Source of the DNA: Thioalkalivibrio sp.
Lineage (GTDB): Bacteria; Pseudomonadota; Gammaproteobacteria; Ectothiorhodospirales; Ectothiorhodospiraceae
Length of the DNA stretch: 34,862 bases
Assembly: GCA_011389655.1 (NCBI GenBank)
Contig: JAABTX010000027.1
Span: 1-34,862, forward strand
Direction of reading: 5' to 3'
Notes under the pieces: model-generated
What the model saw: only the letters and a program-made list of their open reading frames with translations
Databases searched by the model: none
What the model was told of the DNA's origin: nothing
Shown: piece after piece, positions 25,505 to 33,860 of the stretch
Layout of the letters: each line of letters begins with the position of its first letter
How positions within the stretch are numbered: position 1 is the first letter of the stretch
Made by a program: the position numbers and the translations under genes

Positions 25505-27007
25505 TCAGGCAGCGTCGACGCCGATCCGGTCGCGCCCGCTGCCCTTGGCCTCGTACAGGGCCCGATCCGCGGCGCGCACCAGTTCCAGCGCGCTGCCGAC
25601 CCGGCGCTCTCCGTCCATATGGCTGGCAAGGCCAATCGACACGGTGATCCCGAACCTGGCGCCGCCGGTTCCCTGGAATCGCTGTTCCAGCACGGCCTCG
25701 CGCAGGCGCTCGAAGACGCCGCGCGCCTGCTCGATGCCGGTGCCTGGCAGGATCGCGACGAACTCGTCCCCACCGTAGCGCATGATGAAGTCGCGCTTGC
25801 GCAGGTGCGACTCGAGCACATGGGCCGTGGTGGACAGGACCGCGTCGCCGGCCAGATGGCCGTGAGTATCGTTGACCATCTTGAAGTGATCCACGTCCAT
25901 GAAGGCGATGGTCATCGGCCAGCCGTTCTCGCCGGCGAGCATGAACTCCGTCTCGAGCACCTCGTCGAAGCGCCGGCGATTCTCGAGTCCGGTCAACGCG
26001 TCGCGGTTCGCCGATTCCCGGAGATGCCGCGTGGTGTGTTCCATCTCCTGAAACTGCTGCTGCTGGACCTCCATCTGCTGGATCAGCTGCAGGTTGCGCG
26101 CGACCAGGATTTCCCGTGCCTGGTCGGTCACGCCGGCCGCCTGGCGCGCGGAGATGATATCCGTCTCATAGAGGGTCGCGACCTCCGGCAGGACCTGCGA
26201 GACCTGCGCAATCAGGTCCTGCAGGGCCTCGCCGTCGAGTCCGAGCAGGCCCGACCCGGCCTGCGCCAGACGGTCGGTGGCGGCCTCGCGATCCTCCGCG
26301 AGGAACAGGTCCGCGATCCTGCCGGCAACGGCCACGCACTTCACGAAGTCCCGGTGGTCGTCCGGGATGGGGGCGCCAACGGGGTCGTGTGCGGCGAATG
26401 CGATCGATGCCATGCGCTCCGGCAGCCTCCAGTGCCGCATCAGCCAGGTGCCGGCCTCCCCGTGATCGGATCCAAGCTGCTCCCGTTCCAGCTGGAGCAG
26501 GCCGTCGTGGTCCCGGGATTGTGCCAGCAGCGCGCGGTAATCCTCCGGCATCGCGGCATCCAGGGCCAGGACGCCGATATCCTGCAGCAGTGCCGCCAGG
26601 AAGGCCTCCTCCTGTTCGGGCAGATTGCGCAGTTCACTGATCAGGCGCGCGGCGGTCGCGGATATGAAGGCCCGCCGCCAGTAGCGGCTGATGCCCCGGT
26701 GCGAGTAGGCATCGCCGTTCAGCAGCTCGCCGAGCGAGAAACTCAGGGCGAGACTCATCGTCGCGTTCAGCCCGATCACGACCATCGCCTGGCGTAGATT
26801 GTCGCTGCGGCGCCGGCCGCCGTAGAGGGCGGAGTTGCTGGCGCGAAGCACCCGGCTCGCGAGGGCCGGGTCCTTCGCGAGCAGCCGGGCCAGTGCAGTC
26901 AGGTCGACGTTGGGATCGCGACCGAGTTCGACGATCCGGATCGCGATCGCCGGCGGCGTCGGCAGATTCGGGCAAAACTGCAAGGCATCGCGGATCCTGG
27001 GCTTCAT
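25505..27007 (-). CDS. HDOD domain - GGDEF diguanylate cyclase
   Basis: 500 residues from the ATG at 27007. The frame is open upstream, but those residues look non-coding and a promoter lies there. An HDOD domain (about residues 10-215: LPTPPAIAIRIVELGRDPNV, LASRVLRASNSALYGGRR) is joined by a Gln-rich coiled coil (QLIQQMEVQQQQFQEMEH) to a GGDEF domain whose active-site motif is intact (GGDEF at 412-416) with an RxxD inhibitory site (RKRD, 403-406). It should make cyclic di-GMP with product feedback. HDOD domains are signalling modules of mostly unknown ligand. Likely operon with the SPOR-domain ATPase gene downstream. Confidence 0.9.
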   Translation of the reverse strand: MKPRIRDALQFCPNLPTPPAIAIRIVELGRDPNVDLTALARLLAKDPALASRVLRASNSALYGGRRRSDNLRQAMVVIGLNATMSLALSFSLGELLNGDAYSHRGISRYWRRAFISATAARLISELRNLPEQEEAFLAALLQDIGVLALDAAMPEDYRALLAQSRDHDGLLQLEREQLGSDHGEAGTWLMRHWRLPERMASIAFAAHDPVGAPIPDDHRDFVKCVAVAGRIADLFLAEDREAATDRLAQAGSGLLGLDGEALQDLIAQVSQVLPEVATLYETDIISARQAAGVTDQAREILVARNLQLIQQMEVQQQQFQEMEHTTRHLRESANRDALTGLENRRRFDEVLETEFMLAGENGWPMTIAFMDVDHFKMVNDTHGHLAGDAVLSTTAHVLESHLRKRDFIMRYGGDEFVAILPGTGIEQARGVFERLREAVLEQRFQGTGGARFGITVSIGLASHMDGERRVGSALELVRAADRALYEAKGSGRDRIGVDAA

Positions 27008-27106
27008 TTGGACTCGTCCATTGCTTCGGCGCAACCGGCCTTCCGGCAAGTGATGGGGGACCAGTTTCCGAAAAACGAGCGGCGCACGCGGCCATTCTGT
27101 CCGGCT

Positions 27107-27136
27107 AAAATACTGGCGAAGGAATGACAGGGTCAA
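27107..27136 (-). promoter_or_regulatory. Sigma-70-like promoter for the HDOD-GGDEF gene
   Basis: Read on the minus strand, TTGACC (complement of 27131-27136), an 18-base spacer and TATTTT (complement of 27107-27112) form a -35/-10 pair about 100 bases before the ATG at 27007. The local drop in GC content supports a real promoter. It lies within the extension of the frame beyond 27007, arguing for the shorter protein. Confidence 0.5.
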
Positions 27137-27254
27137 CCAGTGTTTGCGGGTTGTTACTGATTTTACTTCGACACCATGGCCGCGGGCCGTGTAGCGCAGG
27201 CAAGTCGGGTGGCGGGGGCAACCGGCAGGGCGGAAGGGGGGCGGAGCCGCGCGT

Positions 27255-27674
27255 TCATTCACCCGAGAGGTGAAGAATGATCTGTCGCCGACCGGGCGCG
27301 CGCCGGTGTTCGAACAGGAAGATGCCCTGCCAGGTCCCCAGCGCCGGCCGCCCGTCGACCACGGGTATGCAGAGCTGTGTCTGGGTCAGGGCGCTGCGCA
27401 GGTGGGCCGGCATGTCATCGAGGCCCTCCGACTGGTGCCGGTAGGCGGTGGGCGATTCCGGCGCCAGCCGCTCGAAGAAATCCTCGAGGTCCGCGCTGAC
27501 ATCGGGGTCCGCGTTCTCCTGGATCAGCAGACTGGCGGAGGTGTGCTGCACGAAGAGGGTCAGCAGGCCGAGGTGGATTCCCGTCTGGCGCACCCAGTCG
27601 GACACCTCCCGGGTGCACTCGTGCAGGCCCTTGCCGGAGGCCCTGACCGTGAGCGTGTGCGTCGCCTGTCGCAT
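27255..27674 (-). CDS. yjbQ: YjbQ/UPF0047 family protein
   Basis: 139 residues, the family's normal size. The ATG at 27674 follows GAGG with a 7-base spacer; the frame upstream of it has no family match. Family features are the N-terminal strand with LHECTREVSDWVRQTGIHLG, LTLFVQHTSASLLIQENADP, the histidine-containing stretch YRHQSEGLDDMPAHLRSALT, and LGTWQGIFLFEHR near the end. E. coli YjbQ has been reported to have weak thiamin phosphate synthase activity; the physiological role is unsettled. Divergent from ppiD. Confidence 0.88.
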   Translation of the reverse strand: MRQATHTLTVRASGKGLHECTREVSDWVRQTGIHLGLLTLFVQHTSASLLIQENADPDVSADLEDFFERLAPESPTAYRHQSEGLDDMPAHLRSALTQTQLCIPVVDGRPALGTWQGIFLFEHRRAPGRRQIILHLSGE

Positions 27675-27825
27675 GATGATGCCTCGTTGTGGATCCTTTC
27701 CGCCGGCGGGCGGTCCGACCCGCGACCCCCCGCTCCGTGAACGCAGGGTAATGGCAAGGCGCACCGCCTGTCAGGCCCGGCCCTCGCGGGGCACGCTTCG
27801 GGGGCATGCCTCCGGGGTGGGCTCT

Positions 27826-27834
27826 TGATATGAT
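27826..27834 (+). promoter_or_regulatory. Extended -10 promoter of ppiD
   Basis: TG-A-TATGAT at 27826-27834 is an extended -10 element with five of six -10 consensus bases, 40 bases before the ppiD ATG. No good -35 hexamer is visible, as is usual for extended -10 promoters. Confidence 0.5.
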
Positions 27835-27874
27835 GCCCGACTGATCAAATTTCTGTATCGCCGCCGGAGAGACC

Positions 27875-29782
27875 ATGCTGCAATCGATTCGTGACAAGGC
27901 GAGCGGCTGGCTCGCCTACGTCATCATTGGCCTGATCGCCATCCCCTTCGCGCTCTGGGGACTGGGCGAGTACTTTGGCGGTGCCGGCCCCCTGGTGGCG
28001 GCGGAGGTGAATGGGCAGGAGATACCGGTTCGCCTCGTGCATCAGGAGACCCGGGCCCAGCGCGACCAGATCGCGAACATGTTCGGCGGCGAGATCCCCG
28101 CCGACGTGTTCGACGAGCGTGCGATTCGCGAGGCGGCCCTCGAGGCGCTGATCGAGCGGGAACTGCTTCGCCAGGCCGCGGAGGATGCCGGCTTCCGCGC
28201 CTCCAGCCGCGGCGTGGTGCGGGAGATCCAGGCGATTCCCGCCTTCCGCGAGAACGGGAGCTTCAGCCCGGAACGCTATCGCACCGTGCTCGAGGCGCAG
28301 CGCATCGCGCCGGGGGACTTCGAGCGCGACCTCGCGCAGTCCATCGTGCTGGCGCAGATCCGGCAATCGGTGCAGGCCAGCGGGGATCCGCCGATGACTC
28401 GCGCCGAGGAGTTCGACCGTCTGCGCAACCAGGTGCGCGTCGCGAGCTGGGGTATCTTCGCCGCGGCGGAGTTCGACCGCCCGGAGGTCGTCGAGGACGA
28501 GGCCGTCGAGGCCTTCTACCGCGACAACCAGGAACGCTTCACCACGCCGGAGCGTCTGCGCATCGAATACCTGCGCCTGGACCCGGCGGCACTCGAGGTC
28601 GCGGTCGATATCACGGAGGAGGACGTGCGCGAGCACTATCAACTGAACGCGCAGCGCTACGAAGAGCCCGAACTGCGGCGGGTACGGCAGATCCTGATCG
28701 ACGGCGACGGAGCGGATGCCGAGTCCCGGATCCGCGAGCTGCGCGACCGGATCGAGGCCGGGGAGGACTTCGCGGAGCTGGCCGCCGAGTACTCCGATGA
28801 CAGCCTGTCGGCGGACCGCGGTGGCGACCTGGGCCGGATCGCGCGCGGGGACCTGGACCGGGTGCTCGAGACGGTGATCTTCTCCCTGCCCGAGGGACTG
28901 GTCAGCCAGCCGGTGCAGACCGGTCTGGGCTGGCACGTGGTCGAGGTCACGGAGATCGAGGAGTCGCGCCGGCAGCCCTTCGAGGAGGTGCGCGGGGAGG
29001 TCGAGCGCGACCTGCGCGACCGGCGTGCGGAACAGCGGCAGATCCAGGTGCTGGACGACCTGCTGTCACAGAGCTTCGAGAATCCGGATAGCCTGGGTCC
29101 CGCGTCGGCCGCGACCGGTCTCGAGATCCGGACCACGGACTGGTTCACCCGGGAATCGGGAGAGGGTGTGGCCGAGTACCGCGGGGTGCGCGAGGCCGCC
29201 TTCAGTCCGGCGGTACGGCGCGACGGGCGCAACAGCGAGGCCGTGGATCTTCCCGACGGCAGCACCGTCGTGCTGCGCCTGGAGGAACGGCAGGAGCCGT
29301 CCGTACGGCCACTCGAGGAGGTCGCCGGTGAGATCCGCGAGATCCTGCAGCAGGACGCGGCGGCCCAGGCGGCCCGTGAGCGGGGTGAGGAAGTCCTCGA
29401 GACCCTCGCCGATGACCGCCGCGTGACGGAACTCGCCGAAGAGGAGCCGGAGCGGTGGACCCTGTCCGCGGCGGTCAACCGCGCCACCGGCCCGGAGGAC
29501 CCCGAGACCGAGCTGCCCGGCACGCTGTTGAACCGCCTGTTCCAGTTGCGTGCCCCGCGGGGGGACGAGGTCGTCACCGATGGCGTGCAACTGGCCGGCG
29601 GCGATTTCGCGGTGCTGGTGCTGGAGTCGGTCCGGATGCTGGAGGCCTCGGAGGCGGTCGAGGACCTGAACAGGGCCGCGGATGACCTGCAGGTGGCCTA
29701 CTCGAGCGCCGAATTGCGGGCCTATCTGGCCTGGCTGGAATCGCAGGCGGATATCCGCCGCTTCCCGGAGAACCTGGAGTAG
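27875..29782 (+). CDS. ppiD: Periplasmic folding factor PpiD (parvulin-like, SurA N-terminal domain)
   Basis: 635 residues, close to the E. coli length. A single N-terminal membrane anchor (WLAYVIIGLIAIPFALWGLG) holds a large periplasmic part: a SurA-like chaperone domain, one parvulin domain (about residues 268-365: RRVRQILIDGDGADAESRIR, SADRGGDLGRIARGDLD, GWHVVEVTEI), and C-terminal chaperone segments. It helps newly exported proteins fold near the Sec translocon. The C-terminal codons (LESQADIRRFPENLE) and stop are part of an 82-bp sequence duplicated immediately downstream, and the TAG stop lies within a GTAGGGTGGGC repeat terminus, so the native end may have been altered by the repeat. 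Confidence 0.94.
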   Translation: MLQSIRDKASGWLAYVIIGLIAIPFALWGLGEYFGGAGPLVAAEVNGQEIPVRLVHQETRAQRDQIANMFGGEIPADVFDERAIREAALEALIERELLRQAAEDAGFRASSRGVVREIQAIPAFRENGSFSPERYRTVLEAQRIAPGDFERDLAQSIVLAQIRQSVQASGDPPMTRAEEFDRLRNQVRVASWGIFAAAEFDRPEVVEDEAVEAFYRDNQERFTTPERLRIEYLRLDPAALEVAVDITEEDVREHYQLNAQRYEEPELRRVRQILIDGDGADAESRIRELRDRIEAGEDFAELAAEYSDDSLSADRGGDLGRIARGDLDRVLETVIFSLPEGLVSQPVQTGLGWHVVEVTEIEESRRQPFEEVRGEVERDLRDRRAEQRQIQVLDDLLSQSFENPDSLGPASAATGLEIRTTDWFTRESGEGVAEYRGVREAAFSPAVRRDGRNSEAVDLPDGSTVVLRLEERQEPSVRPLEEVAGEIREILQQDAAAQAARERGEEVLETLADDRRVTELAEEEPERWTLSAAVNRATGPEDPETELPGTLLNRLFQLRAPRGDEVVTDGVQLAGGDFAVLVLESVRMLEASEAVEDLNRAADDLQVAYSSAELRAYLAWLESQADIRRFPENLE

Positions 29783-29910
29783 GGTGGGCCAGCCCCAGCG
29801 CGCCCACCACTCCGGCCTGGGATCGGAAGCGAACATCCGCCGCTTGCCGGAGAACCCGGGGTAGGGTGGGCCAAGCGCAGCGGGCCCACCACTGCGCCCG
29901 TGTCGGCATG
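29747..29910 (+). repeat. 82-bp tandem duplication covering the ppiD 3' end
   Basis: Unit 1 (29747-29828) contains the last codons of ppiD, its stop and an extragenic segment. Unit 2 (29829-29910) repeats this; I count about 56 identities in the first 65 bases. Read in the corresponding frame, unit 2 gives ANIRRLPENPG and a stop, echoing ADIRRFPENLE and the stop of the real gene. Weaker similarity extends about 12 bases further upstream in both units. Confidence 0.8.
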
Positions 29911-29941
29911 GGGTGGGCACACGTGGTTTTGCCCACCCTAC
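29861..29941. repeat. Palindromic extragenic element with GTAGGGTGGGC ends
   Basis: GTAGGGTGGGC (29861-29871) and its exact complement GCCCACCCTAC (29931-29941) bound an 81-base element. Inside are two hairpins: GGTGGGCC/GGCCCACC at 29865-29872/29883-29890 and GGGTGGGC/GCCCACCC at 29911-29918/29931-29938. Another GTAGGGTGGGC end is at 29779-29789. It lies between convergent ppiD and fabI, and could end transcription from both sides although no T-run follows. The form resembles small mobile or REP-like repeats. Confidence 0.65.
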
Positions 29942-29975
29942 GGCGTTGCCTGCGCGCTCCGGAGTGCGGTGACAG

Positions 29976-30773
29976 TTACTCCAGTCCGGCCTCGCCCGGG
30001 CCGAGCCCGAGGATGTTGAAGCCGGAATCGACATAGGTGACCTCACCGGTGATGCCGGCCGCCAGGTCGGAGCACAGGAAGGCCCCCGTATTTCCGACCT
30101 GTTCGATGGTCACGTTGCGGCGCAGCGGGGCGTTCTTCTCCACGTGATCGAGGATGCGCCGGAAATCGCCGATGCCCGCGGCCGCGAGTGTCCGGATCGG
30201 TCCGGCCGACACGGCATTCACCCGGGTGGATTCCGGCCCGAGGGTGTAGGCGAGGTAGCGGACATTGGCCTCGAGGCTCGCCTTCGCCAGGCCCATCACG
30301 TTGTAGCTCGGCATCGCGCGCATCGCGCCGAGATAGCTGAGGGTGAGGATCGCCGCGTTGCGGTCCTTCATCATGCCGCGTCCCGCCTTCGCGAGCGCCG
30401 CGAGGCTGTAGGAGCTGACGTCGTGGGCGATGCGGAAACCGTCCCGGGTGACGTTGTCCAGGAAGTCGCCTTCCAGCTCCTCCTTCGGGGCGAAGGCGAC
30501 CGAGTGCACGAGGATGTCGAGTCCGTCCCAGTAATTGTCCAGATGCTCGAAGACCTGCTCGATCTCCTGGTCGCTCTCGACATTGCAGGGCACCAGGATG
30601 TCGGAGTCGAAGGCGGCCACCAGCTTCTCGACCCGATCGCGCATGCGGTCGTTCTGGTAGGTGAAGGCGAGTTCTGCGCCCTCGCGGTGCATTGCCTCGG
30701 CGAGGCCATAGGCGATGGAACGGTTGCTGGCAACACCGACGATCAGCGCGCGCTTGCCCTTGAGAAAGCCCAT
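29976..30773 (-). CDS. fabI: Enoyl-ACP reductase FabI
   Basis: 265 residues. FabI performs the last step of each fatty-acid elongation cycle, reducing trans-2-enoyl-ACP with NADH. The N-terminus [20 protein letters not shown] has the family's altered Rossmann motif. The catalytic residues are present as Y147 and Y157-x6-K164 ([19 protein letters not shown]). An ideal AGGAGG ribosome binding site precedes the ATG. Its place next to ppiD is common in gammaproteobacteria, here in convergent orientation. The short C-terminal tail after NILGL is normal. Confidence 0.97.
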   Translation of the reverse strand: MGFLKGKRALIVGVASNRSIAYGLAEAMHREGAELAFTYQNDRMRDRVEKLVAAFDSDILVPCNVESDQEIEQVFEHLDNYWDGLDILVHSVAFAPKEELEGDFLDNVTRDGFRIAHDVSSYSLAALAKAGRGMMKDRNAAILTLSYLGAMRAMPSYNVMGLAKASLEANVRYLAYTLGPESTRVNAVSAGPIRTLAAAGIGDFRRILDHVEKNAPLRRNVTIEQVGNTGAFLCSDLAAGITGEVTYVDSGFNILGLGPGEAGLE

Positions 30774-30889
30774 GTATTCCTCCTGTTTTCGGTTTTGGCC
30801 CTGCTCCCCGCCGAGCGCATCCCGCGGGTCAGGGACCGTCCGGCAATGCTCCCGCGCGAAGACGACCCCTGTGTGCGCAGCCGCCTGCG

Positions 30890-30895
30890 ATCATA
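30890..30895 (-). promoter_or_regulatory. Possible -10 element for fabI
   Basis: TATGAT on the minus strand (complement of ATCATA), about 117 bases before the fabI ATG, has five of six consensus bases. The -35 region at 17 bases (TGGTGG) is poor, so this is tentative. Confidence 0.3.
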
Positions 30896-30973
30896 CCCAT
30901 GTCCCTGCTCTGCCACCACCGGTCGGTGGCGCACGGGCGCGCCCTGGCCGGCCGTCGCCGTGCGGATGCGACA

Positions 30974-30995
30974 CGCCGGGCAGGAGAGCCCGGCG
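30974..30995. repeat. 8-bp inverted repeat downstream of mltD
   Basis: CGCCGGGC (30974-30981) and GCCCGGCG (30988-30995) pair perfectly around AGGAGA, about 60 bases past the mltD stop. It may mark the end of the mltD transcript, but there is no T-run on the minus strand. The rest of the 282-base fabI-mltD interval shows no gene. Confidence 0.4.
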
Positions 30996-31055
30996 TTGCC
31001 CGGTATCGAGTCCACGGAAGATCCCGCTGGCGGCCGCCGCTGCAGCGGGGAGGGG

Positions 31056-32627
31056 TCAGCCTTCGCTCGCCGCGACCCTTCTTGCGACGTACAGCGTCAG
31101 GGTGTCGCCCGCGCGGATGCCGTCGCCGTTCAGGCTGTTCCAGCGCCGGAGATCCTGGATCTCGACATCGAAGCGCCGCGAGATCGCGCCCAGCGAGTCC
31201 CCCGGGCGGATGCGGTATTCCATGCGCGTGGTATCCGGATCCACGGCCGCATGCGGCAGTTCGAGGACCTGGCCCGGCTGCAGCAGCGCGTCGTGCGGCA
31301 GGCCGTTGGTCTCCCGGAGACCGGCGACCCCGACCTCGTGCCGTCGCGCGATGGTCCAGAGGCTGTCGCCGCTCCGGACCGTGTACTCCAGCGGTTGGGT
31401 CGAGGGCGGCGGGGCCGCGTTCCGGCCCGGGATGGCCTGGCCGGTGACCGGCACCCGCAGGCGCTGCCCGGCCCGGATCAGATCGCCGTCGAGTCCGTTC
31501 ATCCCCCGCAGCTCGGCGACACCGATTCCGTGCCTGCGCGCGATCCCGCCGAGATTGTCGCCGGCGCGTACCTCGTATTCCGCGTGGGGAACGAGACCGT
31601 GGTCCGGTCCGCGCTCGCGCAGGGCGGTCTCCAGCTCTCCGGCGGCAGAGGCGGGAAGCAGCAGATGCTGCGCCGCATAGGGATGGGTAACGGTCCGGTG
31701 GTACCCCGGGTTCAGCCGCGCGATCTCGGTGAATTCCACCCCCGCGAGTTCGGCAATGTACTCGAGGTCCGCCTGACGTCCCGGGTCTACCGGTCTCAGG
31801 TAGGGCTCGTTCGCGATCACCGGAATCCTGACGCCATGGCGTTCCGGTTCGTCGATCAGCGCGCGCAGCGCCAGCAGCCGGGGCACGTAGGACATCGCCT
31901 CGCTGGAGAGCTGCAGGCTCCAGTAGTCCGTCGGTTTTCCGGCCGCCGCGTTGGCGGCGATCGCGCGCGCGACGTTGCCCTGCCCGAAGTTGTAGGCGGC
32001 GAGCGCCAGATACCAGTCTCCGAAGCGGGCGTGAAGGCGTTCCAGATAGTCCAGCGCCGCGTGGGTGGACTGGTAGACGTCGCGCCGGCCGTCATACCAG
32101 TCGTCCTGGATCAGCCCGAAGTGCTCACCGGTGCCGGGAATGAACTGCCAGATGCCGGCCGCGCTACCGCTGGATGTGGCCTCGGGGGCGTAGCCGCTCT
32201 CCACGATCGGCAACAGCAGCAGTTCACCGGGTAGACCCCGCCGCTCAATCTCGGTCAGGATGAAATGGACAAAGGGTTCCGCCCTTGCGGAGGCGATGGT
32301 GATGATGTTCGGGTGCTGGCGGTAATGCCGTTTGTAGACTTCCACCCGCGGGTGATGCAGGTTCTCGGTCATTGCGAAGCCGAGCCTCGCCCGGCTCCAG
32401 ATGTCCGGGGCATCCTCCGGCTTCGTCGCGGCCTGGCGCAGCGCGCGGCCCGCGTCCTGCGCGAGCTCCCGCCGCGATCCCGGGCGCAGGACCTCGACCG
32501 GCTCTGCCGATCCGGTCGGGTTCGCCACCTGGGCCACCGCCCTCGGCTTGTCGTGGAGGCTGCAGCCGGTACCCAGCAGGGCGCCGACAATCAATACGAG
32601 GGGCAGGGGAAGAAGTCGGATAATCAT
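31056..32627 (-). CDS. mltD: Membrane-bound lytic transglycosylase MltD with three LysM domains
   Basis: 523 residues. The N-terminal hydrophobic segment ends in LGTGC (Cys22), a slightly atypical lipobox, so it is probably an outer-membrane lipoprotein. The SLT domain has the catalytic glutamate E143 in LLPIVESGYAP and the conserved SSGSAAGIWQF and ALAAYNFGQGNV motifs; it cleaves peptidoglycan to 1,6-anhydro products. Three LysM repeats follow (about residues 346-390, 410-455 and 468-514), each with Y-x-V/I-R-x-GD-x-L. Its start codon overlaps that of the divergent methyltransferase gene. E. coli has gloB between these two genes; here it is missing. Confidence 0.94.
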   Translation of the reverse strand: MIIRLLPLPLVLIVGALLGTGCSLHDKPRAVAQVANPTGSAEPVEVLRPGSRRELAQDAGRALRQAATKPEDAPDIWSRARLGFAMTENLHHPRVEVYKRHYRQHPNIITIASARAEPFVHFILTEIERRGLPGELLLLPIVESGYAPEATSSGSAAGIWQFIPGTGEHFGLIQDDWYDGRRDVYQSTHAALDYLERLHARFGDWYLALAAYNFGQGNVARAIAANAAAGKPTDYWSLQLSSEAMSYVPRLLALRALIDEPERHGVRIPVIANEPYLRPVDPGRQADLEYIAELAGVEFTEIARLNPGYHRTVTHPYAAQHLLLPASAAGELETALRERGPDHGLVPHAEYEVRAGDNLGGIARRHGIGVAELRGMNGLDGDLIRAGQRLRVPVTGQAIPGRNAAPPPSTQPLEYTVRSGDSLWTIARRHEVGVAGLRETNGLPHDALLQPGQVLELPHAAVDPDTTRMEYRIRPGDSLGAISRRFDVEIQDLRRWNSLNGDGIRAGDTLTLYVARRVAASEG

Positions 32628-33336
32628 GGACCTGAAGCATAGTCCAGAGAGAGGTTTTCACCAAGCATCCAGGGCCGATTGCCTGCGGGACTGGTATCGC
32701 GGTCCGCACGGGCTGCGCACCCTCGAGGGCCTGCGCCAGCACGTGCAGGTCTTGTGTCGGCCGCGCTTCGGCGATGCCTGGCTGGAGGTCGGCCCCGTGA
32801 GCCTGCTGCACCCGGAGTGGACCGGCCCGGTCCACGCGCTGCACGCGGATCCGCGGAGCAGGACCCTGCCGGCGCAGGGAGACCTTTTGCCGCTGGCCGC
32901 AGCGACGTTTTCCTGCGTGCTGGTCGCGCATGCCGTCGGTGATGCGGGAGACGCCGGGGATGTCATTGCCGAGGCCGCCCGCGTGCTGGCCCCCGAGGGC
33001 CACCTGTTCCTCCTCGAGTGCAGTCACTGCGGTTCGCCCGGCAGACACCGCCTGCGTCCGGGACTGCGGCGGCGCAGCCGGCGCCTGCTGCGCCGGGCCG
33101 TACTGGAGGTGCACCGCCAGGTCGCACTGAGCCTGCTGCCCGCCGTCCTCCCGGACGGCTGGCACCGGCGGCTGGGCCCCCTCGATGCCGCGGTGTCGCC
33201 CTGGCTGCCCGTGCTGGGAAGCTGCGTGCTGACGGTGGGCAGGCGCCGGGACCTGATGCCGATCGCCCCTGCACCGAGCCGCCTGCGCTGGTCGCGCGAC
33301 GCCGTGCGCGCGGGCGGGAGATCGCAATGGGCGTGA
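32626..33336 (+). CDS. YafS-like SAM-dependent methyltransferase domain protein
   Basis: 236 residues from the ATG at 32626. The fold pattern is that of class I methyltransferases related to E. coli Yaf[10 protein letters not shown] (a degraded glycine motif I), [35 protein letters not shown], and [20 protein letters not shown]. The SAM-binding glycine-rich loop is weak, as in other YafS proteins, and the substrate is unknown. The neighbourhood (mltD, then rnhA and dnaQ) is the yafS context in E. coli. It overlaps rnhA by 10 bases, so the two are co-translated. Confidence 0.8.
   Translation: MDLKHSPERGFHQASRADCLRDWYRGPHGLRTLEGLRQHVQVLCRPRFGDAWLEVGPVSLLHPEWTGPVHALHADPRSRTLPAQGDLLPLAAATFSCVLVAHAVGDAGDAGDVIAEAARVLAPEGHLFLLECSHCGSPGRHRLRPGLRRRSRRLLRRAVLEVHRQVALSLLPAVLPDGWHRRLGPLDAAVSPWLPVLGSCVLTVGRRRDLMPIAPAPSRLRWSRDAVRAGGRSQWA
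32636..32664 (-). promoter_or_regulatory. Possible mltD promoter inside the methyltransferase gene
   Basis: On the minus strand TTGGTG (complement of 32659-32664), a 17-base spacer and TATGCT (complement of 32636-32641) give a moderate -35/-10 pair. Transcription would start within a few bases of the mltD ATG, implying an almost leaderless message. Both hexamers have mismatches. Confidence 0.35.
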
Positions 33337-33797
33337 ACGGCGGCAAGGTCTTTGTCTTCACCGACGGGGCCTGCCGTGGCAATCCGGGTCCCGGTGGCTG
33401 GGGCGCGGTGCTGCGCTTCGGTGAGGTTGAACGGGAACTCTACGGGGCCGAGCCCGAGACGACGAACAACCGGATGGAACTGACCGCAGCCATCCGTGCG
33501 CTGGAGGCCCTGAAGCGGCCCTGCCGGGTGGAGCTGCTGACCGACTCGCAATACGTGAAGCAGGGCATCACCGCTTGGCTGCCCGGTTGGAAGCGGCGCG
33601 GCTGGCGCTCCTCCAGCGGCGGACCGGTGAAGAACCGTGACCTCTGGGAGCAGCTCGATGCGCTGGCCCGCCAGCACCAGGTGGAATGGTTCTGGGTTCG
33701 CGGTCACACTGGGCACCCCGAGAACGAGCGGGCCGACCGCCTGGCCAACCGCGCGATCGACGAGATGCTGCGCGCGCGTCCCAAGGGCGGTGGGTAG
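33327..33797 (+). CDS. rnhA: Ribonuclease HI
   Basis: 156 residues from the ATG at 33327; a GTG at 33333 is a less likely start. RNase HI removes RNA from RNA-DNA hybrids, including R-loops and primers. The four catalytic carboxylates are visible: D13 ([16 protein letters not shown]), E51 (NNRMELTAA), D73 (LLTDSQYV) and D137 (ENERADRLA), with H127 in RGHTGH. It overlaps the upstream methyltransferase gene and precedes dnaQ by 63 bases in the same direction; in E. coli rnhA and dnaQ are divergent. Confidence 0.97.
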   Translation: MGVNGGKVFVFTDGACRGNPGPGGWGAVLRFGEVERELYGAEPETTNNRMELTAAIRALEALKRPCRVELLTDSQYVKQGITAWLPGWKRRGWRSSSGGPVKNRDLWEQLDALARQHQVEWFWVRGHTGHPENERADRLANRAIDEMLRARPKGGG

Positions 33798-33860
33798 ACT
33801 TCATGGAGGCTATGGGCGACGCTCAAGGCAGGCTTCCACCACGGCACGGAGAACCCGAAG

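Noticed and set aside
27008-27262. N-terminal extension of the HDOD-GGDEF protein to 27262
   Set aside because: The extra 85 residues have no domain, and a -35/-10 pair falls within them; the HDOD domain starts right after the ATG at 27007.
30974-30995. Intrinsic terminator after mltD
   Set aside because: The stem is perfect, but neither strand has a T-run following it, so it is kept only as an inverted repeat.
33018-33326. Longer RnhA start
   Set aside because: The upstream frame overlaps the methyltransferase gene and gives Pro/Arg-rich sequence absent from RNase HI; the ATG at 33327 gives the normal length.
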